Assembly (NCBI RefSeq): GCF_001050345.1
Contig: NZ_LFMW01000005.1
Coordinates: forward strand, 1-64,000
DNA length: 64,000 nt
Direction of reading: 5' to 3'
Source: Pseudomonas fildesensis
Lineage (GTDB): Bacteria; Pseudomonadota; Gammaproteobacteria; Pseudomonadales; Pseudomonadaceae
Shown here: piece after piece, positions 53,701 to 62,577 of the stretch
Position numbering within the stretch: position 1 is the first letter of the stretch
How the letters are laid out: the number at the start of each line of letters is the position of its first letter
The notes under the pieces: model-generated
Told to the model about the DNA's origin: nothing
What the model saw: the letters and a program-made list of their open reading frames with translations, nothing else
Database searches by the model: none
Translations under genes and position numbers: made by a program

Positions 53701-55629
53701 GTCTTGCGCGGCGAGTTTCTGCCCGTCCTGGTTGGCCACCAGCACTTCGAATTCCGCCGGGCCATCGCCATTGGTTTCCGCACCATCAAACAACCCGCGC
53801 AGGCCCGGCAGTTGCTCGGCCGGCCAGATCGGCTGTACCAGACGCCGAGTGATCGGCCGCCCGCCCGACTCTTGCAGGCTGGCTTGTACGATTAATTGCA
53901 GCGGCGACTTGGCGTCCGCCCATTTGCTTTCCAGGGTCAGCGCTTCCTGGCCCTTGGCGTCGAGCACGCTTTCATCCAGCTCAAAATCCTGGCTCAGCTC
54001 TTCTTCGGTGACGGAGCCGAACTGATAGCCCGGCAGCGACTTGACCGCCTCGCGCAACGGCCGCACATAGACCTGTCCGCTAACGCGATTGCCCGACGCC
54101 GGCGCGCCGTACAAATAACGGCCGTTGACCTGAATGACCGGGTTATCCGACGGGCTCAACGCCGTGTCGCTGCCCTTGAGTTCAAGCGCCAGGCGCTCGG
54201 GCAGGAAGTCTTCGACGAGGAACTCATACAACTGCGGTTTGCCATCGCCCAGGTCGAACACCAACTGCCAGCGCCCGGTCGGTGCTTCGCCGGCCAGTTG
54301 CAGTTGATATTGATAGAGGCCAGACGCATCGGCATCCCATACGAATTTGCGGCTCACCTGCTCATCCGGGCGACGCACTTCGACGCTCACCGGTTGCGGC
54401 TTGATGGCATTGCCATCCTTGTCGCGCAGCAGGGCGTTGAGCAGCACGGTTTCACCGGGGCGATACAAGTCACGCGGGCCGAACACAAAGAATTGCAGCG
54501 GATGAGACGGCTGCCCGTCAATATCGAATTCCGCGAGATCGAGGGCGGCGCTGTCGAGGCGCAGCAGGCTGGTTTGTTCACCCTGCTTGGCGAGCAACAC
54601 CTGGGCCTTTTTCGGCAACGGCAACTCAGCGTGTCCGCCCTTCTCGGTCTTGCCTTGGGCCAGCACGCGGCCCTCAGCATCGAGCACTTCGAGGTCGACG
54701 CCATCCAGCGCCTTGCCGCCTTCCAGCGCCTGGGTAAACACATCCAGGCGATTGGCGTAGCGGTGCACCGACAGGCCGATATCACTCAAGGTGAACAGCG
54801 TGGCCGGTTGCGAATAGTTGTAGCTGCCCGAGGCGCGCATCACCGCCAGGTACACGCCCGGCTGCTGCAATTGCTTGAGGCCGGCGATCGGCAGCAACAG
54901 GGTTTCGCGGGTGTTGCGCGCAGGGTTCAAATCGAAACGGCCGCCGTAGACCAGGTCGGCCATCGGCAGCAATTCACGGGATTCATAACTTTGCAGGCTG
55001 GTGTTACGCCCCCACTGCGCCAGGAACGACGGCAGAGACTCGGGCTTGATACGGAAAAATTCGACGTCGATCTTGTCGACGTTCAGCGCGATCACCGGCA
55101 AGCCTTCGGCCAGGCGCGTCGGCAATAACGTGCCCCGGCTGGCAAAGCCGACAGTGGCTTGCAGGTCGCGGGTTTCCAGGCGGGCGATGTACTCGGCGGC
55201 GAGCGTGTTGGCGTTGACGGCCTTCACCCCCGCATCGACGGTCAGCACCAGTTTGCGCTGCGGCTCCAGATGGCGCAGGCGCAATTCCATCAAGTTATCG
55301 GAGAGTTCCCAGGCGCCATCGACCTTGCCGGATTTGCTGTCCACCAAATGCAGCTTGTCGGCGAACTTCTGGTCCGGGTCCAGAGGAATGGAGAAGCTTA
55401 CCGACAAGGTACTTGCCCCATCCAACTGGACTTCGGACACGTCCACCACGCTCAGCTCACGCCCGGCATAACGCTGCTTCAGCGCCGCCACATCCACCGC
55501 CGCCCTGGCCGGTTTCGGCGCTGCGGATGTTGCCGCCGCAGGAGCAGTCGGGGCTGCCGGTTTATCGGAAGAATCGCAGGCGCTCAGCAGGGCCAGCGCA
55601 CAGGCAAGGAACAGTCCTTTGTTAAGCAT
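50728..55629 (-). CDS. Alpha-2-macroglobulin family lipoprotein
   Basis: A 1633-residue protease trap. The signal ends LLSAC with Asp at +2, the inner-membrane-retention pattern seen for E. coli YfhM (the Pseudomonas rule differs in detail). A run of macroglobulin beta-domains is followed by a bait-type region, and the thioester motif CLEQ has Cys1165 in YPYGCLEQTASGLYPSL. The C-terminal part is an alpha/alpha toroid and a receptor-type domain. It would bind proteases that reach the periplasm, protecting the wall while PbpC repairs it. Its length is standard for the thioester subgroup. Confidence 0.93.
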   Translation of the reverse strand: MLNKGLFLACALALLSACDSSDKPAAPTAPAAATSAAPKPARAAVDVAALKQRYAGRELSVVDVSEVQLDGASTLSVSFSIPLDPDQKFADKLHLVDSKSGKVDGAWELSDNLMELRLRHLEPQRKLVLTVDAGVKAVNANTLAAEYIARLETRDLQATVGFASRGTLLPTRLAEGLPVIALNVDKIDVEFFRIKPESLPSFLAQWGRNTSLQSYESRELLPMADLVYGGRFDLNPARNTRETLLLPIAGLKQLQQPGVYLAVMRASGSYNYSQPATLFTLSDIGLSVHRYANRLDVFTQALEGGKALDGVDLEVLDAEGRVLAQGKTEKGGHAELPLPKKAQVLLAKQGEQTSLLRLDSAALDLAEFDIDGQPSHPLQFFVFGPRDLYRPGETVLLNALLRDKDGNAIKPQPVSVEVRRPDEQVSRKFVWDADASGLYQYQLQLAGEAPTGRWQLVFDLGDGKPQLYEFLVEDFLPERLALELKGSDTALSPSDNPVIQVNGRYLYGAPASGNRVSGQVYVRPLREAVKSLPGYQFGSVTEEELSQDFELDESVLDAKGQEALTLESKWADAKSPLQLIVQASLQESGGRPITRRLVQPIWPAEQLPGLRGLFDGAETNGDGPAEFEVLVANQDGQKLAAQDLKVRLVRERRDYYWNYSDSDGWSYHFNEKFLNLDEQTLNIKAGDTAKVSFQVEWGPYRVEVEDPQTGLVSSLRFWAGYQAQDNTEGGAVRPDQVKLALDKPAYGDADTANVTVTPPAAGKGYLMVESAEGPLWWQEIDVPAEGKSFAVKLDPKWSRHDLYVSALVIRPGERKANITPKRAVGLLHLPLDRTQRKLGLTLTAPEKMRPKQPLTVKITAKNADGSVPKQVHVLLAAVDVGILNITEYPTPDPYSSLFGRKAYGVDQFDIYGQLIEAGQGRLASLAFGGDAALAKGGKRPDTSVTIVALQSAPVTLNDKGEGEVSVNIPDFNGELRLMAQAWSDGRYGMAEGKTVIAAPLIAELSAPRFLAGGDQTTLALDLSNLSGKAQKLDVQISVEGQLEPVDAAGHTVELKQGQRTTLRIPVKAWGGLGQGKVKVTVNGLDLPGENLPPFSREWTLGVRPAYPALLKHYRAVLKDQPWGLPVGALDQFDASGREALLSLSSRPPLNLGAQIAALKAYPYGCLEQTASGLYPSLYADDALLKRLGIKGEPDAERKRKIELGIERLLGMQRYNGSFGLWGADGEEEYWLTAYVTDFLLRARDQGFAVPPEVLKKASERLLRYVQERNLIEVDYSDNAEHTRFAVQAYAGMVLARSQQAPLGALRSIFERRSDARSGLPLVQLAIALQKMGDQPRADQALLAGLAAQRSAKDWLADYGSPLRDQAMILALLEENDLAKGAREERLFTLSDQLAASPYLSTQERNSLFLAGRGGFAKPESPWKVLLDGSAGVRELNNQQSSLELDGKLLSGDLTLSNQGDTPVYQQLTISGYPQVPPAPGGENLSIRREYLGMNGQPLNLRNLNSGDLVLVHLAVSAKQRVPDALVVDLLPAGLELENQNLAQSAASLENASSQVKEWRESMQNASLKHQEFRDDRYVAAMNLDGYGTTHLLYLARAVTPGTYRVPPPQVESMYRPNWQAVGETPADMVIKGR

Positions 55630-55952
55630 GGGGCACTCATAGTGAGAGGGAACCGAGGGGTGAACTATATATCAGCGCGGGCAAAACCGATGTGGCGCTG
55701 GTCACATTGACCGACGGAGGGTGGTTTGGTTCTGAGCGGTCCCCAGCCCAAGCCAAATCCCACAAACACCGGGCAACTGATCGTTCCCACGCGCCCGCGT
55801 GGGGTATCCCGTGACGCTCCGCGTCACCCGTGCGCAGGGCTTGAACCGTTCGCCAAAGGGCAGGACGCGGAGCGTTCCAGGCGGCATTCCCACGCAGAGC
55901 GTGGGAACGATCAGGTTACGCAGTTACAATGCCGCTCCCCCAAGGAGCCCGC
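55630..55952. repeat. Gene-free gap with a nested-hairpin repeat (55778-55913)
   Basis: No gene is seen in the gap. Its centre is a second large copy of the nested-hairpin element. Outer arms TGATCGTTCCCACGC and GCGTGGGAACGATCA flank internal palindromes such as GTGACGCTCCGCGTCAC and GGACGCGGAGCGTTCC. Only 39 bases separate it from the MATE start. The remaining AT-balanced sequence upstream of the A2M gene probably holds its promoter, which I could not locate. Confidence 0.8.
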
Positions 55953-57296
55953 ATGTCCATCTTGCTCACCGACTGGCGCCACCGTCCCACCCACCGCCGC
56001 GTCTGGGCCCTGGCCGCGCCGATGATCCTGTCGAATATCTCGGTGCCGTTGGTGGCCCTGGTCGACAGCATGGTCATCGGCCACCTGCCCCACGCCCACC
56101 AACTGGGCGCCGTGGCGGTCGGGGCCAGTCTGTATACCTTTCTCGCCTGGGCCATGGGCTTTTTGCGCATGGGCTCCACCGGTTTCGCCGCCCAGGCCGC
56201 CGGGCGCAATGATGGGGCCGCGCTCCGACAAATCCTGCTGCAAGGCCTGTTGCTGGCACTGGGCCTGTCCATGCTTTTGGGCACGGTGGGCATCCCCCTG
56301 AGCCATCTGGCGCTGGAATGGATGCAACCCTCCCCCGAACTCAATCAACTGACCCAGGCGTTTTTCCACACTCGCTTATTCGGCCTGCCCGCCGCACTGG
56401 CCAGCTATGCACTTGTAGGCTGGTTCCTCGGCACCCAAAACGCCCGCGCACCGCTGGCGATTCTGCTGACCACCAACCTGGTCAACATCGCCTTGAACCT
56501 GTGGTTCGTCCTCGGACTGGACTGGGGTGTGGTCGGCTCTGCCCGCGCATCCGTGATCGCCGAATGGACCGGCGCCCTGCTCGGCCTGGCCCTCACGCAA
56601 AAGGCCCTGCGCGCCTACCCCGGCCATATCGCCTGGGCCGCGCTCAAACTGTGGCAAAGCTGGCGCCCGCTGCTGGCAGTGAACCGCGACATCTTTATCC
56701 GCAGCCTCGCGTTGCAGTCGGTGTTTTTCATGATCACCGTGCAAGGCGCGCGGTTGGGCGATGCCACAGTGGCGGCCAACGCGCTGCTGCTTAACGGCCT
56801 GTTGCTGACTGCTCACGCACTGGATGGCTTGGCCCACGCGGTCGAAGCCCTGTGCGGCCACGCGATCGGCGCCCATGACCGCCATTCCTTACGCCGCTCA
56901 CTGGTAGTCGCCGGTGGTTGGTCGCTGATCGCCAGCGTCGGCTTTGCCCTGCTGTTCACCGTTGCCGGCCACCTGTTTATCGCCATGCAGACCGATATCC
57001 CCAGCGTGCGCGAAACCGCCGACCTCTACCTGCCCTATCTCGCGGTACTGCCGTTGATTGCGGTGTGGAGTTACCTGCTGGACGGCCTGTTTATCGGCGC
57101 CACCCGCGCGCGGGAAATGCGCAATGGGATGTTGCTGACGCTGTTGCTGACACTGCCAATTGCCTGGGCGTTGCAAGGTTTGGGCAACCACGGCCTGTGG
57201 CTGACGTTCCTGCTATTCATGGCGTTACGCAGTCTCACGTTGTGGGCCGTCGCCTGGCGTATTAGCAAGCAGGACCGCTGGCTCAGCCAACCCTGA
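55953..57296 (+). CDS. MATE-family efflux protein, DinF-like
   Basis: A 447-residue twelve-helix multidrug and toxic-compound exporter. Characteristic pieces are RRVWALAAPMILSNISVPLVALVD in helix 1, GFLRMGSTGFAAQAAGRND after helix 2, and LDGLAHAVEALCGHAIGAHD in the second half. DinF proteins are induced by DNA damage in E. coli; no LexA box is seen here. AAGGAG precedes ATG 55953. It is likely Na+- or H+-driven with unknown cargo. Confidence 0.88.
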   Translation: MSILLTDWRHRPTHRRVWALAAPMILSNISVPLVALVDSMVIGHLPHAHQLGAVAVGASLYTFLAWAMGFLRMGSTGFAAQAAGRNDGAALRQILLQGLLLALGLSMLLGTVGIPLSHLALEWMQPSPELNQLTQAFFHTRLFGLPAALASYALVGWFLGTQNARAPLAILLTTNLVNIALNLWFVLGLDWGVVGSARASVIAEWTGALLGLALTQKALRAYPGHIAWAALKLWQSWRPLLAVNRDIFIRSLALQSVFFMITVQGARLGDATVAANALLLNGLLLTAHALDGLAHAVEALCGHAIGAHDRHSLRRSLVVAGGWSLIASVGFALLFTVAGHLFIAMQTDIPSVRETADLYLPYLAVLPLIAVWSYLLDGLFIGATRAREMRNGMLLTLLLTLPIAWALQGLGNHGLWLTFLLFMALRSLTLWAVAWRISKQDRWLSQP

Positions 57297-57351
57297 AAGC
57301 GCTCGTCGTGATTAGATTATTACAAACCAGTTTGGCTTTTTTCGGGATTCA

Positions 57352-57380
57352 AACCACAGAGCATTTATACCTCTGTGGTT
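57352..57380. promoter_or_regulatory. Perfect 10-bp inverted repeat before the metallopeptidase gene
   Basis: AACCACAGAG and CTCTGTGGTT pair exactly around CATTTATAC. It ends 33 bases before ATG 57414. No T-run follows, so it is more likely an operator or a 5' UTR hairpin than a terminator of the MATE gene. The surrounding sequence is AT-rich. Confidence 0.55.
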
Positions 57381-57413
57381 AAACAGCGTCCTTCAAATAA
57401 AGTTGATCTGTGA

Positions 57414-58928
57414 ATGAACATACTCCCGACTCCCTCAACATCCCCCCTCCTTTCTCCATCCACCCACTTACCGGCAGAACCGGATGGCACCCGGCATTAC
57501 AGCGTTTTAGTCGATGACGGAAACGCCAAGATCCAACACATTTCAACCTATAAAACAGATCATCAAGGAAAGCGGGGCCTGGATGTCAGTAGAGTCCTGA
57601 TTACCACTACCGACCAGGCTGACAAGGTCAGTATTACCGTTGGCGCAGACAACCTGCTCAACGCGCATATCAATGGCAGAGACTACAAACTCCCACTGAC
57701 TGCGAACAACGATGCGCACTCGCTGAGAATCAAAACCGAGGGAGGAAATGATCGTATTACCGTCGACGAGCACATCAACATCGAAATGCATCTACACGGT
57801 GGCGATGGCGACGACTTTATCGCGGCGAACGGACGACTGGGTACGGTCACCGGAGACAAAGGGAACGACTACATACGCCTGGGCACCGGGGAGATGGTGG
57901 CCTTTGGCGGTGATGGCCACGATACAATGATCGCAGGTACCGGCAACGCCTTGTTATCGGGCGGCAAAGGCAACGACACGTTATACGCTGGCTACCCCTC
58001 GCAGAAAACCGACCTGCGCCAGGTTTACCTCAATGGCGACCAGGGTGATGACGAACTGTATGCCGGGACGGGCAAAACCATTTCAAATGGCGGACTCGGC
58101 AACGATAAGCTCGTGGGCTATCGCCAGACCACTTTCTATACCGGTGCGGGCCAGGATTCGGTCCACTCTTATGACACTCAGGATCGGATCTACGCTAAAA
58201 AAACCGATACAGTCCAAAGCCCCGAACAGGTGAAATCGCCCCCTGTCGAATACAGCGGCGCGGGTAAAAAAGGCTTCAAAATAGAAGGCCCCGCAGCATT
58301 CACTGAACGGGCAGAGGACTATCTTGAGCAACTCAGAGGGTCGCCGGTCGGACAGCTAATGCTTCAGGAAATGGACCGCCTAGCCGAGGAGAATGGCGGC
58401 CCGGTGACCATAACGCCATCTAGTACGATCGCGACGAACTCTTATCGCTTCGCCAATGCCTTCAGAGACAACATACCCGACAGCGAGTATGAAAAATTCA
58501 AATACCGGCCTGAACTCGGCTTCATAAAAGATGGCGTTGCCGGGTCACCTGCCACACATGCAGAGATAGGCTTTATTCCCGACTATTTCGAAAAGGCCTT
58601 TGCACTATCGCCCTTAGTCGCCCTCTACCATGAGATGAGTCATGCCTATGACGGCGCCACCGGTCGATTCATACCAGGCAATTCGCCGATCTTTAATAAA
58701 GATGGAAGCCCGGTCATGGTTGATGGCAAGCAGTTGAGGGTGGAAAACTCCGAATATCAAGCCATGGGGCTTCCAAGCAACAGCCCGCCTTTTGATTTCG
58801 ACAACGATCCGTCGACACCTCCAACCACCACGAATCCATGGCCATTCACTGAAAACACCCTGCGTGCAGAGATGGGCATACCCCTGCGTGATCGATATGA
58901 CGAGAAGGAACCCACGCGCATCGTTTAG
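57414..58928 (+). CDS. Putative M91-type zinc metallopeptidase with RTX-like repeats
   Basis: A 504-residue protein. The N-terminal part (to about 60) has no signal peptide and is Pro/Ser-rich. Residues about 125-260 hold GGxGxDxx-type calcium repeats (GGDGDDFIA, GGDGHDTMIAG, GGKGNDTLYAG, NGGLGNDKLVG). The C-terminal domain has the zinc motif HEMSH (406-410) with a candidate third ligand Glu444/447 (ENSEYQAMGLP), resembling the M91 family of type III effectors such as NleD. Codon use is less biased and AT-richer than its neighbours, suggesting transfer. The ribosome site is weak. A host-directed or interbacterial protease is inferred; substrate and secretion route are unknown. Confidence 0.72.
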   Translation: MNILPTPSTSPLLSPSTHLPAEPDGTRHYSVLVDDGNAKIQHISTYKTDHQGKRGLDVSRVLITTTDQADKVSITVGADNLLNAHINGRDYKLPLTANNDAHSLRIKTEGGNDRITVDEHINIEMHLHGGDGDDFIAANGRLGTVTGDKGNDYIRLGTGEMVAFGGDGHDTMIAGTGNALLSGGKGNDTLYAGYPSQKTDLRQVYLNGDQGDDELYAGTGKTISNGGLGNDKLVGYRQTTFYTGAGQDSVHSYDTQDRIYAKKTDTVQSPEQVKSPPVEYSGAGKKGFKIEGPAAFTERAEDYLEQLRGSPVGQLMLQEMDRLAEENGGPVTITPSSTIATNSYRFANAFRDNIPDSEYEKFKYRPELGFIKDGVAGSPATHAEIGFIPDYFEKAFALSPLVALYHEMSHAYDGATGRFIPGNSPIFNKDGSPVMVDGKQLRVENSEYQAMGLPSNSPPFDFDNDPSTPPTTTNPWPFTENTLRAEMGIPLRDRYDEKEPTRIV

Positions 58929-58957
58929 GACCGGGTTAGAAGCATAGTGACGAGATG

Positions 58958-59824
58958 TCAGTCTGCAGTGGGCGTAGACCTGATAAAAGCCGTCACCTTG
59001 TCCAGTACCGGAGCCAGCCAGCGCAACGGTTTGGCAAAAGACGCAACCAGTGTTACGTGGTTGGTCTTGGTAAAGTAGAACGCTTCAACCGGCACGCGTG
59101 CTGCGCGCAACTTGGTCGCCAGCCCGCCAGTATTGCGTGTGGGGTTGACCAGGTTGTCGTCCGTTGAGGCGATCAACAGGCTCGGCGGCGCGTCGGCGCT
59201 GACGTGGTTGATCGGCTGGGATTCCGGCGGCGAATTCGGGAAGAAGAACACCGGTTGCACGTCCTTGTTTTCAATCGGCAGGAAGTCATAAGGCCCGGCC
59301 AGGCCGATCCAGCCCTTGAGCATTGACGGCGACAAATCAACTGCGTTCAGCCAACGCGCATCCAGTGCCAGCATCGAGGCGTTGTAGGCACCGGAACTGT
59401 GGCCCATCAGGTAGAGCTGCCCGGGATCGGCGCCGTATTCGGCGATATGTTGATAGGTCCAGGCAACCGCTTTGGCGTTGTCCTGAAGGAAGAGTGGGTA
59501 ACGTACTTGCGGGTAGAGCCGGTAATCCGCGATCACTACCACGATGCCGCGTGAGGCCAGGGCCTCGCCGACAAAACCGTACTGGTCCTTTGAGCCGCTG
59601 TTCCAGCTGCCGCCATAGAAGAACACCACCACGGGGGCGTTGGGAGAGGCGGTGACGGGGCGGTAGATATCGAGTTTCTGGCGGGGGTCAGTGCCGTAGG
59701 CAACCGATGAGGTTTTGCTGAAGGTGTTTGAAGGCGTCAGTGCATTGAGCACTTTGATCGGAGAGCACGCCGCCAGCAGGGCGGCGATTGCCAGGGTGAC
59801 CGCTTGCAGAAATTTGCTCGACAT
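58958..59824 (-). CDS. Alpha/beta-hydrolase lipoprotein (carboxylesterase type)
   Basis: A 288-residue esterase with a lipoprotein signal (LAACS, Ser at +2: outer membrane). The oxyanion-hole motif HGGxW is YGGSW here (FFYGGSWNSG), the nucleophile elbow is GHSSGAY, a late Asp is in STDDNLVNP, and the catalytic His is in TKNHV-like TKTNHVT. This places it in the hormone-sensitive-lipase-like group of small carboxylesterases. Substrate unknown. Convergent with the metallopeptidase gene. Confidence 0.85.
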   Translation of the reverse strand: MSSKFLQAVTLAIAALLAACSPIKVLNALTPSNTFSKTSSVAYGTDPRQKLDIYRPVTASPNAPVVVFFYGGSWNSGSKDQYGFVGEALASRGIVVVIADYRLYPQVRYPLFLQDNAKAVAWTYQHIAEYGADPGQLYLMGHSSGAYNASMLALDARWLNAVDLSPSMLKGWIGLAGPYDFLPIENKDVQPVFFFPNSPPESQPINHVSADAPPSLLIASTDDNLVNPTRNTGGLATKLRAARVPVEAFYFTKTNHVTLVASFAKPLRWLAPVLDKVTAFIRSTPTAD

Positions 59825-59836
59825 CGCTCAGCCCTT

Positions 59837-59965
59837 CTGTAGGAGCGAGGCGGACGGCTAGCCTTGCTCGCGAAAAACCGCCAGGCAACGCGGGCATCCA
59901 GATAGCCCGCGTTATCGTTAACGTCCATCGCGAGCAAGGGCTAGCCGCCCGCCTCGCTCCTACAG
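59837..59965. repeat. Complete REPIN, GAGGCGGGCGGCTAGCC type
   Basis: Two long inverted arms, beginning CTGTAGGAGCGAGGC (59837) and ending GCCTCGCTCCTACAG (59965), enclose a loop that contains its own palindrome, AACGCGGGC / GCCCGCGTT (59887-59913). It is a textbook REP doublet. It ends two bases before the speA stop codon, and it is 12 bases from the esterase start. Confidence 0.93.
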
Positions 59966-59967
59966 TT

Positions 59968-61881
59968 TTACGAGGACAGGTAGGACGAACGGGTCAAGCC
60001 CAGACGCAACGCATCCAGGAACTGAGTCCGCTCCGCCGCCGTGATCTTCGCGCTCGCACACTTGTCACGGTAGTGCGTCATCAACTCCTCCGGCGACAAG
60101 TGCACGTAGCGCAGCATGTCTTCGATGGTGTCGTGGGTCTCGATGCCGGCGCTGTACACCGAACCGTCTTCACGCTGGTAGATGTTCACCGAGTCGGTGT
60201 CACCGAACAGGTTGTGCATGTCGCCGAGGATTTCCTGGTAGGCGCCCACCAGGAAGATGCCCAGCAGGTAGTCTTCGCCGTCGTTCAGGGCGTGCACCGG
60301 CAGGCTGGTCTCGATGCTCTGCTCGTCAACGTACTGCTTGATCTTGCCGTCGGAGTCGCAGGTCAGGTCTTGCAGCACGGCGCGGCGCAGCGGCTCTTCG
60401 TCGAGACGATGCAGCGGCAGGATCGGCAGCACCTGGCCGATGGCCCAGGTGTCCGGCAGGCTCTGGAACACCGAGAAGTTGCAGATGTACTTGTCGGCCA
60501 GCTTGTCGTTGAGTTCGTCCAGCACCTGGCGGTGCGAGCGCTGGCGGGCTTTCAACGAGTTGTGCAGGCGGCGGCACACGGCGAAGTAGCACTGTTCGGC
60601 CAGTGCCTTTTCCGCCAGGGTCAGTTTGCCGTCGGCGTACTGGGTGGCCACGTCACTCATGTAGTGCGTGGCGCGCCAGTAGGTTTCGGTGACCATTTCG
60701 ATGTCGGTCGGGCCCAGCAGGTCCACCAGCCATTGCACGGTTTCCGGCAGGTTTTCCTTGTTCTCGATCACCGGGATTTCGTCGTTGTGTTTCTCGACGT
60801 CGGTGACTTGCACCACCAGCATGGCGTGGTGGGCGGTCAGGGAACGGCCGCTTTCGGAGAAGATGTTCGGGTGCGGCAGGCTCTGCGCGTCGCAGAATTC
60901 CTTGAGCATGCCCACGACCACGCCGGCGTAGTCGTCCATGTCGTAGTTGATCGAGCTGGCGTTACGCGAGTGAGTCCCGTCGTAGTCCACGCCCAGGCCG
61001 CCGCCTACATCGATGTGGTCGACCGGCAGGCCGAGGTTGCGCAATTCGCCGTAGTAACGAATGGCTTCCTTGAACCCGTGCTGGTAGTCGGCCAGGTTGG
61101 CGATCTGCGAACCCATGTGGAAGTGCAGCAGACGGATACCCTGGTCCAGGCTGGCAGCGCGGAAGCGCTCGACCACAGACAGCAGTTGCGCCGCCGACAA
61201 ACCAAACTTGGACTTCTCGCCGCCGGTGTCTGCCCACTTGCTCGATGCCAGGGACGACAGGCGCACGCGCAGGCCGACCTGTGGCTTGACCTTGAGGTTG
61301 GCGGCTTCTTCGATCACCAGCTCAACTTCGGACTCTTTCTCGATCACGATAAACACGTTGTGGCCGAGCTTCTGGCCCATCAGCGCCAGGCGGATGAACT
61401 CGCGGTCTTTATAACCGTTGCAGACGATGGTGCCGCCCTTCGGTGCCAGGGCGAGCACGGCCAGCAGCTCTGGCTTGGAGCCGGCTTCCAGGCCGATAGA
61501 GACGTCCTGGGTGGCGATGATATTTTCGATCACCGCTTCCTGCTGGTTCACCTTGATCGGGTACAGCGCAGTGTATTTGCTCTGGTATTCCAGGCGTTCG
61601 ATGTTCGCATCGAAGGCACCGGTCAACTGGCGCACGCGGTCTTGCAGGATGTCGGGGAAGCGCACCAGCAGCGGCAGCGACAGGCCGCTTTTGCGCAACT
61701 CGTCCACTTGCTCGTACAGGTCGACGGGCGTGCTGTTCGGGCCGTTCGGACGAACTTCAACGCGACCGGCTTCATTGATCGCGAAATACCCGGCCCCCCA
61801 ATGGCGAATCCCGTAAACACTGCGGCTGTCCGCAACTGTCCATTGGCTGCCATCGTCTTTGCGTGTGCGTCGTACGGACAT
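59968..61881 (-). CDS. speA: Biosynthetic arginine decarboxylase
   Basis: A 637-residue PLP enzyme converting arginine to agmatine, the first step of the agmatine route to putrescine. It belongs to the fold-III (alanine racemase-like) class: the PLP lysine is in YPIKVNQ (about 110), HMGSQI and the glycine-rich [10 protein letters not shown] bind phosphate, and the C-terminal catalytic cysteine region is LTCDSDG. Length matches SpeA of gammaproteobacteria. GGGGA lies before the ATG. It neighbours a SUI1 gene in the same order as I recall for P. aeruginosa. Confidence 0.95.
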   Translation of the reverse strand: MSVRRTRKDDGSQWTVADSRSVYGIRHWGAGYFAINEAGRVEVRPNGPNSTPVDLYEQVDELRKSGLSLPLLVRFPDILQDRVRQLTGAFDANIERLEYQSKYTALYPIKVNQQEAVIENIIATQDVSIGLEAGSKPELLAVLALAPKGGTIVCNGYKDREFIRLALMGQKLGHNVFIVIEKESEVELVIEEAANLKVKPQVGLRVRLSSLASSKWADTGGEKSKFGLSAAQLLSVVERFRAASLDQGIRLLHFHMGSQIANLADYQHGFKEAIRYYGELRNLGLPVDHIDVGGGLGVDYDGTHSRNASSINYDMDDYAGVVVGMLKEFCDAQSLPHPNIFSESGRSLTAHHAMLVVQVTDVEKHNDEIPVIENKENLPETVQWLVDLLGPTDIEMVTETYWRATHYMSDVATQYADGKLTLAEKALAEQCYFAVCRRLHNSLKARQRSHRQVLDELNDKLADKYICNFSVFQSLPDTWAIGQVLPILPLHRLDEEPLRRAVLQDLTCDSDGKIKQYVDEQSIETSLPVHALNDGEDYLLGIFLVGAYQEILGDMHNLFGDTDSVNIYQREDGSVYSAGIETHDTIEDMLRYVHLSPEELMTHYRDKCASAKITAAERTQFLDALRLGLTRSSYLSS

Positions 61882-62025
61882 CGAAGTCCCCTATATAAAG
61901 TCGAAGAGCGCCGCACCCTTTTCGTAAGGCTGGCGCAGTCTAAAGAATGAAAATGACGATTTGCCTGTAAGGGAGGTAGACCCCACTCGCAGGACAGAGT
62001 TTAGACACAGGTTGGGAAGAGGCTG

Positions 62026-62397
62026 TCAGCCGCCGGACTTCTTGGCCTTGTAACCAAGCTTGATCAGCTCGGCCAACAGCAGTTCGACATGATCGCCCTG
62101 GATTTCGATGACCCCGTCTTTCAACGCGCCACCGGTACCACAGCGCTTTTTCAGCGTGGTGGCTAATTCCCTGAGAGCGTCTTCTGCAAGCGGCGCGCCG
62201 GTGATAGTCGTCACCGTCTTGCCACCACGGCCTTTGCTCTCGCGTCGCACGCGGGCAATACCGTCGCCTTCAGGGATCAGGGTCTGTTTGCAGGTGCACG
62301 AATCCACGGGCTGACGACAGTCCGGGCAGTGTCGACCTGCGTCGGTGGAAAATACCAGGCCACCAAGGGCGGCGAAGGATGCGGCTTTTTTGGCCAC
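62026..62397 (-). CDS. SUI1/eIF1-family translation factor (YciH-like)
   Basis: A 123-residue protein. The C-terminal SUI1 domain (about 45-120) has GRGGKTVTTITGAPL and KRCGTGGALKDGVIEIQGDH. Before it lies a 45-residue extension with CPDC and CTC, a possible zinc knuckle that E. coli YciH lacks. YciH weakly checks start-codon selection, as eIF1 does. I chose GTG 62397, where AGAGGA sits 6 bases upstream, because related proteins start MAKKA; TTG 62403 is the alternative. Confidence 0.85.
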   Translation of the reverse strand: MAKKAASFAALGGLVFSTDAGRHCPDCRQPVDSCTCKQTLIPEGDGIARVRRESKGRGGKTVTTITGAPLAEDALRELATTLKKRCGTGGALKDGVIEIQGDHVELLLAELIKLGYKAKKSGG

Positions 62398-62577
62398 CGG
62401 CAATCCTCTTGGGAGGACAAAGACAGATCGGCGCCCGAAGGGGTTAGCCGACCGCGAAGCCCCACTCAGGCAGGGGCAGCGCTACCGACCCGCCAAGGCG
62501 GTTCGGGTGAAAAGTCGCGCAGTGTAACCACAAAAAGCCCACTTGCTAAGGGCCAAATGGCGCCAATTTATGCAACT

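Noticed and set aside
57334..57360. Possible HrpL box (GGAACC-N16-CCACNNA) before the metallopeptidase gene
   Set aside because: CCACAGA is present, but the upstream half reads GGCTTT at the wrong spacing (14 bases), so the match is too weak to claim type III control.
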